Position numbers and translations under genes: made by a program
Origin: an uncultured Mycoplasmataceae bacterium
Lineage (GTDB): Bacteria > Bacillota_I > Bacilli_A > Mycoplasmatales > Mycoplasmoidaceae
Assembly: GCA_900544585.1 (NCBI GenBank)
Contig: UQVX01000001.1
Span: forward strand, 340,063-404,062
Length of the DNA: 64,000 bases
Direction: 5' to 3'
In this document: positions 1-11,755 of the stretch, piece by piece
How positions within the stretch are numbered: the first letter of the stretch is position 1
Layout: the number at the start of each line of letters is the position of its first letter
Notes under the pieces: generated by a model
What the model saw: only the letters and a program-made list of their open reading frames with translations
Told to the model about the DNA's origin: nothing
Databases searched by the model: none

Positions 1-1563
1 TCTAACAGCTTCTGTTAATGCGCCGGCTTGGTCATAACCAATATACCCAGGTGGTGCTCCAATTAATTTAGAAACTGAATGCTTTTCCATAAATTCAGAC
101 ATATCAAATCTAATCATTGATTTTTCTGAATCAAACAAACTAAAAGCTAATGCTTTAGCTAATTCAGTCTTACCTACTCCAGTTGGTCCTAAAAATAGGA
201 ATGAGCCAATTGGTTTATTTGGATCATTAATACCCGCTCTACCTCTTAATACTGCATCAGACACCAACTTAACTGCATCATCTTGCCCTTTGACTCTTTG
301 TTGTAATTCTTCATTTAAGTGTAAAAGTTTTTCTTTTTCAGATTCTAGAATTTTATTAATTGGAATTCCAGTTGCTTTTGCAATTACTTCACTAATTTCA
401 TTTTCTGTAACAGTATCTTTAATCATCCGATTAGATGATTCTTTTAATTTATCTTCTGCTTGTTGTTTTTGTTGTTCAAGAGTTGGTATTTCTGAATATA
501 AAAGTTTTGATGCTTTTGCATATTCACCAATAGCTTGATATTGTTCAATCATTACTCTTGCGTTGTCAATTTTAGTTTTCAATGCAATAATTTCATCTGC
601 TTGTTGTTTTTCTTTAGTTCAAACAGCAGTTAATGATTCATCTTGTTTAGCTAATTTATCTAACTTATCATTAATTTCTTTTAATCTTTCTTGTGATTTT
701 TCATCTTGATCTTTTTCTAAAGAAACTTTTTCTGTTTTTAAATTAATAATTTCTCTTTTAATATCGTCAAGTTCTTGGGGCATAGAATGCATTTCTGTTT
801 GCACCTTAGCACATGCTTCATCAACTAAATCAATTGCTTTATCAGGTAAAAAACGATCAGAAATATAACGTTCTGACAAATTAACTGCTGAAACTAATGC
901 ATTGTCAGTGATTTTCACACCATGAAAAACTTCTCATTTTTCTTTTAAGCCACGCATAATTGTCAAAGCTTCAGTTTTAGTTGGTTCGCTAACTAAAACT
1001 TTGGTCATTCTTCTTTCTAAAGCTGCATCACTTTCAATATATTGACGATACTCATTTAATGTTGTTGCTCCAATTAATTTTAATTCCCCTCTAGCCATCA
1101 TTGGTTTCAAAATGTTAGCAGCATCCATTGCTCCACCAGTTTTACCCATTCCAACTAATTGATGAATTTCATCAATGAATAAAATGATTTGAGAATTTGA
1201 ATTTTTTATTTCTTTAATAACTTGATTTAAACGCTCTTCAAATTGTCCTTGATAGCTGGCACCTGCAATTAATGAAGATAAATTAAGTTCCCAAATTTCT
1301 TTATCTAATAAGTTATCAGGAACATCACGATGCACAATTCTTTGTGCTAACCCTTCAACAATAGCAGTTTTACCAACACCGGGCTCACCTATTAAAACTG
1401 GATTATTTTTGGTTTTTCTTGACAAAATTTCAATCACTCGTCTAATTTCATCATCTCTACCAATAATTGGATCAATTTTATTATTTTGTACTTCTTGATT
1501 AATATTTCTTCCATATGCTTCCAAAGGGTTGAAACCTTGTCCGCCAGTTTGTTTAATATCCAT
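1..1563 (-). CDS. clpB: ClpB disaggregase (AAA+ chaperone), 3' end outside window
   Basis: ATP-driven protein disaggregase that works with the DnaK system in the cytosol. The visible 521 residues begin at an ATG with a GAGAGG Shine-Dalgarno and contain the first AAA+ domain (Walker A GEPGVGKT near residue 60, Walker B LFIDEIH near 125), the coiled-coil middle domain, and the second Walker A (GPTGVGKT) followed by the conserved pore region [13 protein letters not shown]. The N-terminal substrate-binding domain of about 140 residues found in most ClpB proteins is absent; the protein starts just before the first AAA+ domain, as I recall for other mycoplasma ClpB proteins. In-frame TGA codons are read as Trp (for example at 616-618). 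A CIRCE operator lies directly upstream. The gene runs off the left edge. Confidence 0.96.
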
Positions 1564-1597
1564 AAATTAATACCTCTCTTCTTAAGATGGTATTATC

Positions 1598-1603
1598 ATT
1601 ATA
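1598..1603 (-). promoter_or_regulatory. clpB -10 box
   Basis: On the minus strand this reads TATAAT, about 35 bases upstream of the clpB ATG and about 10 bases downstream of the CIRCE palindrome, so HrcA bound to CIRCE would cover the -35 region. No good -35 is visible, which is common in mycoplasmas. Confidence 0.6.
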
Positions 1604-1612
1604 AAACAATAA

Positions 1613-1639
1613 TTAGCACTGAAATATGTAAAGTGCTAA
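1613..1639. promoter_or_regulatory. CIRCE operator (HrcA-binding) upstream of clpB
   Basis: Inverted repeat TTAGCACTG, nine-base spacer, AAGTGCTAA. This matches the CIRCE consensus (TTAGCACTC-N9-GAGTGCTAA) except for the innermost base of each arm. It sits about 50 bases upstream of the clpB start and just upstream of its -10 box, in the usual position for repression by HrcA. The left arm of the operator is only bases away from the uvrB stop codon, so operator and uvrB 3' end are adjacent. Confidence 0.93.
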
Positions 1640-1640
1640 T

Positions 1641-3632
1641 TTATTTTTTACCATGAGCTTCTAATTCCAAAATAATGTCACGATATTGGGCAGCTTGTTC
1701 ATAATTTTTTTGTTTTGCTGCCTTTAACATTTGTTTATGTAATTGCTTTAAAACATTTTCTTGCTCTGTTGTTTGTAATTTTTTAAAAGAATCAACATCA
1801 TGAGATAAAGATTTTTTATTCTTTATGTCAAATTGAATATCTTCATGGATGGGTTTAATAATTGTATGAGGAATAATATTGTGCTCATGATTATACTTTT
1901 CTTGAATTTCACGACGACGATTAGTTTCATCAATTGCATAACGCATAGCACTTGTTATTTCATCACCATACATAATTACCCTGCCATTAGCATTTCTGGC
2001 AGCCCGACCAATTATTTGAATTAGTGATTTTTCACTTCTAAAAAAACCTGGTTTATCTGCATCAAAGATTGCAACTAAACTCACTTCTGGCACATCTAAT
2101 CCTTCTCTTAACAAGTTAATACCAACCACAACATCATATAAACCTCTACGCATATTATTGATGATTTTGGAACGTTCTAGGGTCTTTAATTCATTATGTA
2201 AATATGCACACTTAATATTTTTTTGTTGTAAAAAATGAGTTAATTCCTCAGCCATTCTAATTGTCATGACAGTTACAAATGTCCGTTCATTTTTTTGTTT
2301 TTGAAGATGTAATTCACCCAATAAATCATCTAATTGGTATTTTGTTGGTCTCACTTCAACTAGGGGATCTAGTAGTCCTGTTGGTCTAACAATTTGTTCT
2401 ATAATATTATGATTGCTATAGTCTATTTCTCACTCATTAGGTGTTGCAGACACAAAAAGCGCCTTGTCAATTTTATCAAGAAACTCATTATATTCTAATG
2501 GTCTATTATCTAATGCACTGGGAAGTCTAAACCCATATTCCACCAATGTTTGTTTTCGAGATCTATCAGTATTATACATTCCTCTAATTTGTGGTAAAGT
2601 GATATGACTTTCATCAATAATTAACAATCAATCATTTTGATTATTTAGGTAATCAAAAATGGTAAACGGTGTAGATCCTGGTGCTCTTAATTCTAAATGA
2701 GCTGCATAATTTTCAATGCCACTACAAAAGCCAAATTCTTTGATTGCTTCTAAATCATATTGAGTTCTTTGTTGAATTCTTTGTGCTTCTAATAATTTAT
2801 TTTCCTTATTAAAAAACTGAATTCTTTCGCTTAACTCTGATTCAATTCTTTGTAAAGATAAATCTAGTTTATCTTTATCGGCAATGTATTCATCTGCAGT
2901 TGTAATATTAAAGAAATTTAAACTTTCCAACTTTGTACCTGTAAGAGGATCAACTTTGGAAATACTTTCAATTTCATCACCAAAAAAACTTACTCTCAAA
3001 ATAAATTTATCTGTATACCCTAATGCAATTTCAATAACATCACCCTTGGACCTAAAGTTCTTAGGTGTTAAACTAATTTCATTTCTTCTGTAATTTAAAT
3101 TAACTAAAGCCTGGCGAAATTCTTTAATACTAATATTCTGATTAACACTAATGGGGAAGACATACTTACCAAAGCTTTGAGGTGACACAGAGGCATAAAT
3201 TGCTGCCACACTAGCTACCACGATAACGTCTTCATGGTTATAGAGTGAAGTTAATGTTGATAATCTTAACATTTCAATTTCACTATTTATTTGTGATGAT
3301 TTCTCAATATAAGAATCGGTCTTGGGTAAATAAGCCTCAGGTTGATAATAATCAAAGTAAGACACAAAATACTCAACTTTATTATGAGGAAATAGTTCTT
3401 TTAGTTCCAAATAAATTTGAGCTGCCAATGTTTTATTGTGCACCATTACTAATGTTTTTTTCTGCAATTGTTGAATTACATTAGCAAATGTAAATGTTTT
3501 GCCAGTCCCAGTAGCACCTAGTAAAACTTGATGCTTAATGTTACTTTCATAATTAATAACCAATTTTTCAATTGCCTGAATTTGGTCACCTTGCGGCTTA
3601 AATTCTGACACAAGTTGAAAATGATTTTTCAT
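1641..3632 (-). CDS. uvrB: UvrB, excinuclease ABC subunit B
   Basis: Damage-verifying helicase-like subunit of nucleotide excision repair; it receives lesions from UvrA. 663 residues, normal for the family. Visible: Walker A GATGTGKT near residue 40, the beta-hairpin region with [16 protein letters not shown] box (LLIIDESH) near residue 335, helicase motif VI region (QIIGRAARN), and the C-terminal UVR domain ([20 protein letters not shown]) that contacts UvrC. Three in-frame TGA codons read as Trp keep the frame open. The start follows secA by two bases, so the two are probably co-transcribed. uvrA lies in a different operon at 18-20.8 kb. Confidence 0.97.
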
Positions 3633-3634
3633 TT

Positions 3635-6223
3635 TTAATCTTTCTCAACATTATTACTTAGTGTAAAATCACTAACCAATTCTGTTAATTGTTTTCAACT
3701 ACTAATATTTGAGTTATCAGCAAAAACAAAATTTCACAACATTTGTTTTTCATTCTCATTAAATAAATAAATGTCATATTTGGCATTTTCTAAATTAATT
3801 TGGTCTGATGAACTTTCAGATGTATTAATATTATTAATTTCTACATTAACATAATCTTGATTATTACCTAAACCATGTTGTTTTAAGAAGGATACAATTT
3901 CAATCATTGATCGATGAGCAATAATATGCTTTAATGTTTGAAACATTTTGTCAACCTCTTCAATATAAATATTAAGTGGTGATTTTTGCTCATATGCTCT
4001 TAAATTAACTGATTCTCTAACTTTGCTAATCAATTCCAAGTGTCTTGTTCAACCTTTATCAATATTTACCAAAATAACTCTTCTAGCAAAATCATTAAAA
4101 ATTTCACTAGTTACATCAGCAATTTTTTGATCCAAAAAATCATTAAAGATTAATTGAACTTTATTAATAATTTCTTTTTCGTCCAAATCTAATAACATTT
4201 CATTGGTAATTTGATTTTCTTCAAACACATTATTATTTAATGATTCAACCAAAGGTTCAATATCAAAGACATCATTATTAAATTCGTTTCTATGATTATT
4301 AACAATTTCACTAATTAAAGTTTTGCTCATTCTTTTAACCAAATTAGTTAAATCTTTTGACAATAAAACTTTATCTCTTTGTTTATAAATCAACTCTCTT
4401 TGAGAGCTTAACACAGTATCATAATCAATTAAATTTTTTCTTGTATCAAAATTAAGCGCTTCGACTCTTTTTTGAGTATTATTTAACAAACTTGAAAAAA
4501 ATCTCAAATCCATGTATGTATCAGCCATTTTATCATTAGCTTTCTCATACTTGTCTCCAGCAAATCTTTTAAATAATGAATCTTGTAAACTAATAAAAAA
4601 TCTTGATTCACCTGGATCACCTTGACGACCAGCTCTACCTCTTAGTTGATTATCGATTCTTCTAGATTCATTCCGTTCTGTTCCAATGACATACAAACCA
4701 CCTAATTCTTTCACTTCATCAGTTATTTTTATGTCTGTTCCACGGCCTGCCATGTATGTTGCAATTGTAACTTGGCCTTTTTGACCTGCATTTTTAATAA
4801 TCTCTGCTTCTTGAGCATGATTTTTGGCATTTAAAAGTTGATGGGGAATTCCCACACGATTTAATAATAAATGTAAAATTTCAGATTCTTCAACAGCGGC
4901 TGTACCAATCAAAATTGGTTGCCCCTTGTCATGCCGTTTGATGATTTCAGCAACAATAAATTTCCATTTGGTTTTTTTATCCCCAAAAATGTAATCAGAT
5001 TGATCAATTCTCTGAATTGGTCTATTAGTAGGAATTTTGACCACGACCATATTATAGATATTTAATAGCTCTTCACTCTCAGTAGCAGCTGTACCTGATA
5101 CGCCAGCTAATCTACTATATAAACGAAATAGTGATTGATAAGTAATAGTGGCGATAGTAATATTTTCTGGTTTGATGCTTAAATATTCTTTTGCTTGTAG
5201 TGCTTGTTGCAACCCTGCACTGTAACTTCTACCTTCCATAATCCGACCAGTAAATTGGTCAACTAAAACAATTTCCTCTTCACCTTGAGCATTTGGTCTT
5301 ACAATATATTCTTTTCCATTAGAAAACAAATAGACTGCTTTTAAGGCATTTAAAATTTTGTGTACTAAATCACTATTTTCTACATCATAAATATTATCTG
5401 TTCTAAAAAAATCTTCTGCTTTTTCACTACCAGAATCAGTCAAAGTAACAGAATATGATTCTTGATCAATTAAATAATCACCTTCTTGTAATGTTTTTAC
5501 AAAACTATCAACATGAATGTAATCCATAATGTCAGATGATGGTGATCCAGAAATAATTAATGGTGTTCTAGCTTCATCAATAAGTATTGAATCAGCCTCA
5601 TCAACAATAGCAAAGTTCAATGAACGTTGAACTTTGTCATTGTAATCCATCACCATGTTATCTCTTAAATAATCAAATCCTAATTCTGAATTTGAACAAT
5701 ATGTTACATCGCAACCATAATTAACTCTTTTTTCATTGGCGTTCATTGCTGCTTTTATATAACCAACTGTTAAACCTAATTGGTTCAATACACCTGCAGA
5801 GAATTCTGCATCCCGTTGTACCAAGTATTCATTGACAGAAACAATATGAACACCCTTTTTAGTCAATGCTGCAACATATGATGCTAAAACTAATGTTAAG
5901 GTTTTACCTTCACCAGTCATCATTTCAGCAAAGTCACCTAAATAAACAACAATTGCCCCAATTAATTGCACTTTGTATGCAAGCATGTTGTAGGTTTTAT
6001 AAAATGCTTCTCTAATTACACACAAAGCCTCAACCAAAATATCATCAAGAGTTGTTTTATTATTTACAACATCATCAATAAATGTTTGAGTTCTCACTTT
6101 CAACTCATCTATTGATAAGTTTCTAAATTCATTTTCACGAAATAGAACTTTTTCTGCAATACTATCAGCTTTTTTTAAAATTCTTGAGGCTGGATTAACA
6201 CGGTCAGTGAACGTAAAGCGCAT
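3635..6223 (-). CDS. secA: SecA preprotein translocase ATPase
   Basis: Motor ATPase that pushes unfolded preproteins through SecYEG. About 862 residues. Motifs seen: MTGEGKT (Walker A) near residue 95, [14 protein letters not shown] (DEAD region), preprotein cross-linking domain, GRGTDIKI and [17 protein letters not shown] in the second helicase half. There is no C-terminal zinc-binding tail; the protein ends in a short acidic/polar stretch. I prefer the ATG at 6223 (reading [10 protein letters not shown]) over the in-frame TTG at 6238, because it overlaps the upstream stop as TAATG and has GAGGG eight bases upstream. The C-terminal part carries several UGA-Trp codons. Confidence 0.96.
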
Positions 6224-7185
6224 TATTCTTGCCCTCAAGGTAATTCATCAACTGATTTTGGATTTTCATTTCTAGAAATAGAAGAAACTGCACCATCTTT
6301 AAATTTAATAACTAGTGTCCCTAAACCTTCAAATATTGGGTTGTGGGTAACAATGATAACTGTAGTGCCATACTTTTTGTTAATATCAACAAACTCTTTC
6401 ATCACCAATTTAGACATCTCTTCATCAATTGCGCCTGTTGGTTCATCACCAAAAAGAATAGTTGGGTTCTTAGCAAATGCTCTAGCAATTGATACCCTTT
6501 GTTGTTGTCCTCCTGACAATTGATGAGGAAATTTATTTTTATGTTCTAACATTCCAAATGATTCTAAAACTTCTTCTGGATTAATTTTTTTAGACTTATC
6601 AGTTTGTAAATCAGCACCAATTTCAACATTTTCTTTTACAGTTAAATTTGGAAGTAATCCATATTGTTGAAAAACATAACCAACATTAATTTGTCTAAAT
6701 TTTGTTAATTCACTATCCTTTAAATTGATTAAATTTTGGCCACAAACATTTGTAACACCATCTGTAGCACGATCCAATCCTGAAATGATGTTCATCAAAG
6801 TTGTTTTACCAGAACCTGATGGTCCTAAAATAACTACAAAGTCACCTCTTTTGATATTCAAATTAACACCCTTTAAAATTTGAGTAACAATATAACCATT
6901 AGTATAATATTTAGTAACATTCTTTAATTCAATGATGTCATCATTATGCTTGAAAGAAATTATTTTTTCACCTTTATGTGGTTGATTTAATTTATTGATT
7001 TCTTTGGCAAAACTTTTAAGTTCTTTTTTCTTGTCTCTTGTTAAATTTCTAAATTCTTTTTTTTGTTTAATTTTTAAATTTCTATCATTGATCTTATCTT
7101 CTAGAGATGGTTTTTTTGTGACCATAATTTCTTCGTGAATAGGGGAAGATTTTGGGGTTTTACTAGTTTTCTTCTTATTTTCCAT
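6223..7185 (-). CDS. ABC transporter ATP-binding protein, MacB/LolD type
   Basis: ATPase subunit of an FtsX-type ABC system. 320 residues: a positively charged N-terminal extension of about 85 residues rich in Lys, then a full nucleotide-binding domain with Walker A GPSGSGKT near residue 121, Q-loop (VFQQYG), signature LSGGQQQRVSIARA, Walker B ILFGDEPTGAID and H-loop VIIVTHN. The family (MacB/LolD/FtsE-like) pairs with FtsX-like permeases; the only such permease in the window is the giant protein at 22.6-27.0 kb, so pairing is likely but inferred. The stop overlaps the secA ATG. Confidence 0.92.
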
Positions 7186-7224
7186 TTATAACAACCTATA
7201 TATCCATAAATTGAAATAATATCC

Positions 7225-8019
7225 CTATATTTTAGCATTTATATTTAATGCTTTAAAAGCATTTGATAACAATTGCTTGTTTAATGTCTCAAGATTTATT
7301 TGTAAAATTTCACTAATAAATTTGTTTGTGTGCACCAGATATTGTGGATAATTTGTTTTGCCTCTAAATGGAACTGGTGTTAAAAAAGGTGCATCAGTTT
7401 CAGTTAACAACAAATTTAAAGGGATGATTTTAATAGCTTCCCGTAAATAATTAGCATTTTTAAATGTAATTATTCCTGGAATAGAAATATAACAATTTAA
7501 GTCAATATATTTTTGCACTTCAGTTGCATTACCACTAAAGCAGTGCACAATTCAAGTTAAATTAAGATGCAAATTTTGCTTAATAATTTCAATTGCATCA
7601 TCATGGGCATCACGAATATGCATCATGACTGGTAACCCTAATTCATGAGCTACTAAAATTTGGGTTTGAAAAACTAACTTTTGTTGTGCCTTAACTTTTT
7701 CATCTTGACAATAGTAGTAATCCAAACCACATTCACCAATACACAAAATTTTTTCAGGAGATTTATGATACAAATTAACCAAAAATTCTCTTATTTCAAT
7801 CATATTTTGATGATTTATTGCATCTTCTGGATGAATGCCAATGGAACAAAATAAATGGTCATATTGTTGAGCTTGCTTAACTGCTAATTGTGAACTATTC
7901 TTATCGCAACCAACAATATTTATGCCCATTTCTAATGATTTTAATTCAGCAACTATATCAGATAATTCTGAACTTAATGGTTCGTAATTAGTATGTGTAT
8001 GTGTATCAAAATATTTCAT
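7225..8019 (-). CDS. tatD: TatD-family metal-dependent DNase
   Basis: TIM-barrel metallohydrolase of the TatD/YcfH family. 264 residues. Metal ligands visible: DTHTH at the N-terminus, GECGLDYYY (Glu ligand), MHIRDA (His), VHCFSG (His) and TETDAPF (Asp). I choose the ATG at 8019, which reads MKYFDTHTHT and follows the mnmE stop with AGGA about eight bases upstream; an ATG at 8037 would lie inside mnmE. One UGA-Trp lies at 7549-7551, next to the HCFSG motif. Member of a dense minus-strand cluster. Confidence 0.93.
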
Positions 8020-8021
8020 TA

Positions 8022-9359
8022 TTATTTTCCTAAACAAAAGTTTTTAAACAATTCATCCAAAAAGTCATATTCATAATCTAAACCTAAAACTTTGTTTAGA
8101 CTATCTAAACTACTATTGTAAGATTCAATTACTAAATCTAATGGAACATTGTTATTTAATTGACTAATTGATTGTTCCAAGTAGTGAATAGATTGTTCTA
8201 ATAAGTTAATTTGTCTTTGTGATTGCAAAACATTCATATCTGAATTACTAAAATCTTCTACTTCGAATAATTTTTTAATTTTATGAATTAAATCATCAAT
8301 TTCATTGTTTATTGCACTAATGACAACTTCATTTGAAGCTAAATCAATTTTGGATTTAGACAAATCTGATTTTGTATAAACAATAATATGTTTGTGTTGC
8401 AAAATATCATTGTATTGCTGTTTTCAACTAGAATCCAATTCATTTATTGGTTGTAATAAGAGTACTAAATCTACTTGTTTTAGATATTCTTTTGCTTTGT
8501 TAATACCTAATTGTTCAACTTCATCATTTGTTGTTCTAATGCCTGCTGTATCAAAAAGCTTTAAGGTAATATCATCAATATTAATGCTGGCTTCAATAAT
8601 GTCTCTAGTCGTTCCAGGAATATGACTAACAATTGCTTTGTCACTCTTAGTTAAAGTATTAAGTAGTGTGGATTTACCTGCATTAGGTGCACCTAAAATA
8701 AGAATTTTTATTCCTTCATTTAAAGGAATGAATCTCTTAGAATTATTCAATAATTCCTTTAGTTGTTTAATTAATTTATTTGTAATTTCGTGTGCATAAT
8801 TTGATGTAACTTGCTCTACATCATCATATTCTGGATAGTCAATATTGACTTCAATTTGACCAATTAAATTGAATAATGCGTTTCTAATTTTTTTTAACAC
8901 TTCACTAGTTTTGCCGCTCAATGCATTAATTGATCCTTTAATTGCTAATTCATTTTGAGCATGAATTAAATTGTTAATAGCTTCAGTTTGAGAAAGGTCA
9001 ATTTTTTTATTCATCATTGCGCGCTTAGTGAATTCACCTTTAGTTGCTAGTTGTGCACCATATTTAATTAGTAAACTTAAAATTTTATCAGCAATCAATA
9101 CTCCCCCATGACAATTGATTTCTACAATATCTTCACCAGTATAACTGTTGGGAGCAACAAAACAATTAATTAAAACATTATCAATAACTTGGTTATTATC
9201 CACAATATTAGCATGTGTAATTTTGTAACCCTTTTTATCAATAGTTTTATCTGTAATTAAATTGATAATATGATAAGCATTGGGTCCTGACATACGAATC
9301 AAATGAATAGCACAATTCATTCTAGCAGTAGCCAATGCACAAATAGTAGTTTTAAACAT
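8022..9359 (-). CDS. mnmE: MnmE (TrmE), tRNA wobble-uridine modification GTPase
   Basis: With MnmG (50.6-52.4 kb) it makes the (carboxymethyl)aminomethyl modification at U34 of tRNAs. 445 residues. The N-terminal tetrahydrofolate-binding domain includes GEFTKRAMMNKKIDL; the G domain has G1 GAPNAGKST near residue 223, GTTRD (G2), DTAG (G3) and YTKSD in the G4 position; the C-terminal helical domain ends in CLGK, the family's C-(I/L)-G-K signature with the catalytic Cys. Two UGA-Trp codons lie at 8403-8423. The start overlaps the holB stop as TAATG. Confidence 0.96.
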
Positions 9360-10138
9360 TACAATCCTGTCATAATTTGATAAAGCTTAAGAAACAGTAA
9401 TGGCCTTACTGGGTTAACACTAATGTTTTCCATTATTTCTAATAATTGGTTTTGTTGAGACAAATTACCTACTAATATCAAACTTTTTATTAAAATCTTG
9501 ATTTCATGAAATTCTCAATTTTTAAATTCATTAAATTGGGATTTGTAATTCTCAAAGTTTGGTTTCATTAAAAAATCATGCGTTGCTTTTAATTTAATTA
9601 AGTTTTCACTATTACAAAATTCTTTTAATGCTTCAACATCATTGAATAATTGAGTTATTCAATGATGTTTGTCCAATTTAAATTCTTTCTTTAATTCTTC
9701 TAGAGCGACCTCATCTGGTTCTAAATAAAATACTTTACATCTACTAACAATAGTTATTGGTAACTCATTTATTGAATTAGTAGTAAAAATACCCATTGTA
9801 TTATCACCTGGTTCTTCAATAAATTTCAATAAGCAATTGTATGCTTCATTACTTGCATATTGGAAATTCTTTAGATAGTAAAACTTAGCATTATTATCAG
9901 TTATGTTTGAATGACTGAATTGTTTAATAATGGATAGTACATCATCTTTTTTGATATTTTTTTTGTAGCCATCCAAGATGATTAAATCTAAATAATTTTG
10001 TAAATTATGTAGACTAATTGTAGCTAACTTTTCAATCAAGCTTTTTACAATTGCATCTGGATTACTATTGTTATTCAAAACCAAAATAACTGAACTACTA
10101 AAAGAGTCAATATTATTAATAATTTCAGAATTATTCAT
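9359..10138 (-). CDS. holB: DNA polymerase III delta' subunit (clamp loader), probable
   Basis: Likely clamp-loader subunit that helps place DnaN on DNA. 259 residues. Visible features are the DnaX/HolB-like core: KNFQYASNEAYNCLLKFIEEP, which is the conserved (SxxAxNALLKxLEEP) element, and ITIVSRCKVFYL, the SRC motif. No Walker A is present, as expected for delta'. The position directly after tmk is the common Gram-positive arrangement. The start is the ATG at 10138 overlapping the tmk 3' end; the longer frame from 10168 lies inside tmk. UGA-Trp codons occur in the C-terminal third. Confidence 0.85.
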
Positions 10139-10796
10139 GTTTATTCTCGTAGTGTTTAATAACTTCAATGCACTTATCTACAAGTGTATCAATCGATAAA
10201 TTAGCATCCAATCTAATTACATTTGACTTATTAGCAAAGTATTCTTTGTAAGATTTTGCTATTTGGAAATGAAAATTTAAATTTTCATCATCAAATCGGT
10301 TTGTATCTCGATTATTATTTTTAATTCTATCCAAACCAACTTGGGGATCAACATCTAGATAAAAAGTTATATCAGGTAATAATCCTTGAATGGCAAATTC
10401 ATTAATTTTGGTGACTAACTCTACACCTAATCCTCTAACATAACCCTGGTAAACAATTGAAGAATCTAAGTATCTATCGCATAATACAATTTTATTGCTT
10501 TCTAAAGCTGGTCTTATTGTTTGAATTACATGTGCAGATCGACTAGCAGCAAATAAAAGTGCCTCTGTAATATTCGGTATATTGCAAGCATCTTTTTTAT
10601 TAAGCAGGATATTTCTAATTTCTTCGGCTAATAAATTGTTTTCCCCACCTGGTTCACGGGTAGTCAATGTGCCAGAGTATTTAATTTCACCATTGTTGAT
10701 GCAATAATTTATTTTTTTATTTAAAAATTGAATCAATGTAGTTTTACCACTACCTTCAGGTCCTTCAAATGTTATAAATAAACCCCTGTGAACCAT
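10131..10796 (-). CDS. tmk: Thymidylate kinase
   Basis: Phosphorylates dTMP to dTDP. 221 residues. Walker A is FEGPEGSGKTT near residue 10; DR(Y) motif CDRYLDSSIVYQG; TTREPGG; the lid region includes KNNNRDTNRFDDE. It complements the salvage enzyme thymidine kinase at 61.8 kb. No clear Shine-Dalgarno precedes the ATG, and the gene is the 5' member of the tmk-holB-mnmE-tatD series, so its promoter should lie in the repeat-containing gap to the right. Confidence 0.95.
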   Translation of the reverse strand: MVHRGLFITFEGPEGSGKTTLIQFLNKKINYCINNGEIKYSGTLTTREPGGENNLLAEEIRNILLNKKDACNIPNITEALLFAASRSAHVIQTIRPALESNKIVLCDRYLDSSIVYQGYVRGLGVELVTKINEFAIQGLLPDITFYLDVDPQVGLDRIKNNNRDTNRFDDENLNFHFQIAKSYKEYFANKSNVIRLDANLSIDTLVDKCIEVIKHYENKHE

Positions 10797-11286
10797 AATT
10801 AACTAACTTTCAAACAAAAACTCAATAAATTTGTAAATTGTGTTTTGAAACTGTTTGGCCAAAATACAAACCCTAGTAGGACCATAAACAATCTAAAGGT
10901 ATGTATTCTTTAAAATACAAATCATAGATGATTTTAACCTAAAAATTTAAATTCAGTGCACTATTGCACTAAAATAGTATTTTTAATAAAAATAACAAGT
11001 TAATTTTATCTTAAAAATCTAAATATATCACTTTGTAGCCAATTATTTTTTCAATCGTTTGGTAGAGTATGTTTTACCATACCGCCCTTAATTTTCTTAA
11101 TAATGGTTGGGCAAATGTTTAAGTTAAACACTGGGTGTAATAATTTTATTGTTCAAATGACAATACAATGTCAATTAATGAATAAATATTGTCTTAACTG
11201 TTGTATTTCCTTGATTTTATGTTCTAGATTTTTAAGTTGTAATGACCTATAAATGACAATTTAATTGCTTAAATAGACAATAAAAA
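10797..11286. other. Gene-free AT-rich gap upstream of tmk
   Basis: No reading frame longer than a few dozen codons with a plausible start is visible on either strand, and I recognise no RNA family. It contains weak palindromes (for example around GTGCACTATTGCAC at about 10957) and must include the tmk promoter on the minus strand. Confidence 0.5.
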
Positions 11287-11306
11287 CCTAGCTGTCACTA
11301 GCTAGG
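11287..11306. repeat. Short perfect hairpin
   Basis: CCTAGCT, six-base loop, AGCTAGG, preceded by A residues on the plus strand and followed downstream by a T-rich stretch (TATTTTTCT). Possibly a terminator belonging to the repeat locus that begins here. It uses the same CTAGCT core as the other terminators in this locus. Confidence 0.5.
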
Positions 11307-11382
11307 AAACGATATTTTTCTACAAGATGGATTATCCTATATTAGAGTAATTGATAGGATAAATATTATAAGGAGTTTTAAG

Positions 11383-11430
11383 ATGGATCTTATATCCATT
11401 TTGAATCTCCTTTTTTATACCACTACATAA
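11383..11430 (+). CDS. Putative 15-residue micro-ORF in an SD-sequestering hairpin
   Basis: ATG preceded by AAGGAG seven bases upstream; reads MDLISILNLLFYTTT then TAA. The AAGGAG pairs with CTCCTT inside the ORF (11407-11412), and the flanking bases (TTTTAAGATGGA with TCCATTTTGAA) pair as well, so the start site would be buried in a hairpin that ends in a T-run. It may instead be simply a terminator whose stem happens to hold an ATG. It belongs to the micro-ORF repeat locus but resembles neither of the two conserved micro-peptides. Confidence 0.3.
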   Translation: MDLISILNLLFYTTT

Positions 11431-11510
11431 GTAATGGTATAAATACCATTTATATATAGGATAATTATTAGGATTAGATTGATAGCAACAAATACTAAGT
11501 TCTTATTAAT
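11415..11510 (-). pseudogene. Decayed hydrophobic micro-ORF (copy A of ORF2)
   Basis: Aligns with the intact hydrophobic micro-ORF at 12394-12465: after a lost start (ATT where the others have ATG) it reads NKNLVFVAINLILIIILY and then runs on for another dozen codons instead of ending in Tyr-Leu-Leu-stop. An Asn interrupts the hydrophobic run. The Shine-Dalgarno AAAAAGGA seen in the other copies is also missing. Best read as a relic of the family. Confidence 0.5.
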
Positions 11511-11593
11511 ATCAGACTTCTTTGTTTATGAAACATAAACAAAGAAAATCATCTAACTTTAGACCACAGAACCAGCCATTTAATAATTTGCAT
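11495..11593 (-). CDS. Micro-ORF1, copy A (extended, 32 residues)
   Basis: Starts MQIIKWLVLW like the three other copies of the upstream micro-peptide, with TTAAGGAATATCAG ahead of the ATG, then VRWFSLFM. Where the other copies stop at 22 residues this one reads through because the bases just before the palindrome are changed, adding FHKQRSLILIRT. It overlaps the dead ORF2 of the same unit, so this unit is probably inactive. Confidence 0.4.
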
Positions 11594-11755
11594 CTAAACT
11601 GATATTCCTTAATTAATGTTACTTAACAATATGTAGTAGCTAGAATCCAATCTTGGTCTATCAATTATTAAAATTTTTTTGAACCTTCCCATTGACTGTA
11701 GTTTTGCTAATGTAGACAAACTAAAACGTGATGGTTTGTTAAGATTGTAATAATT

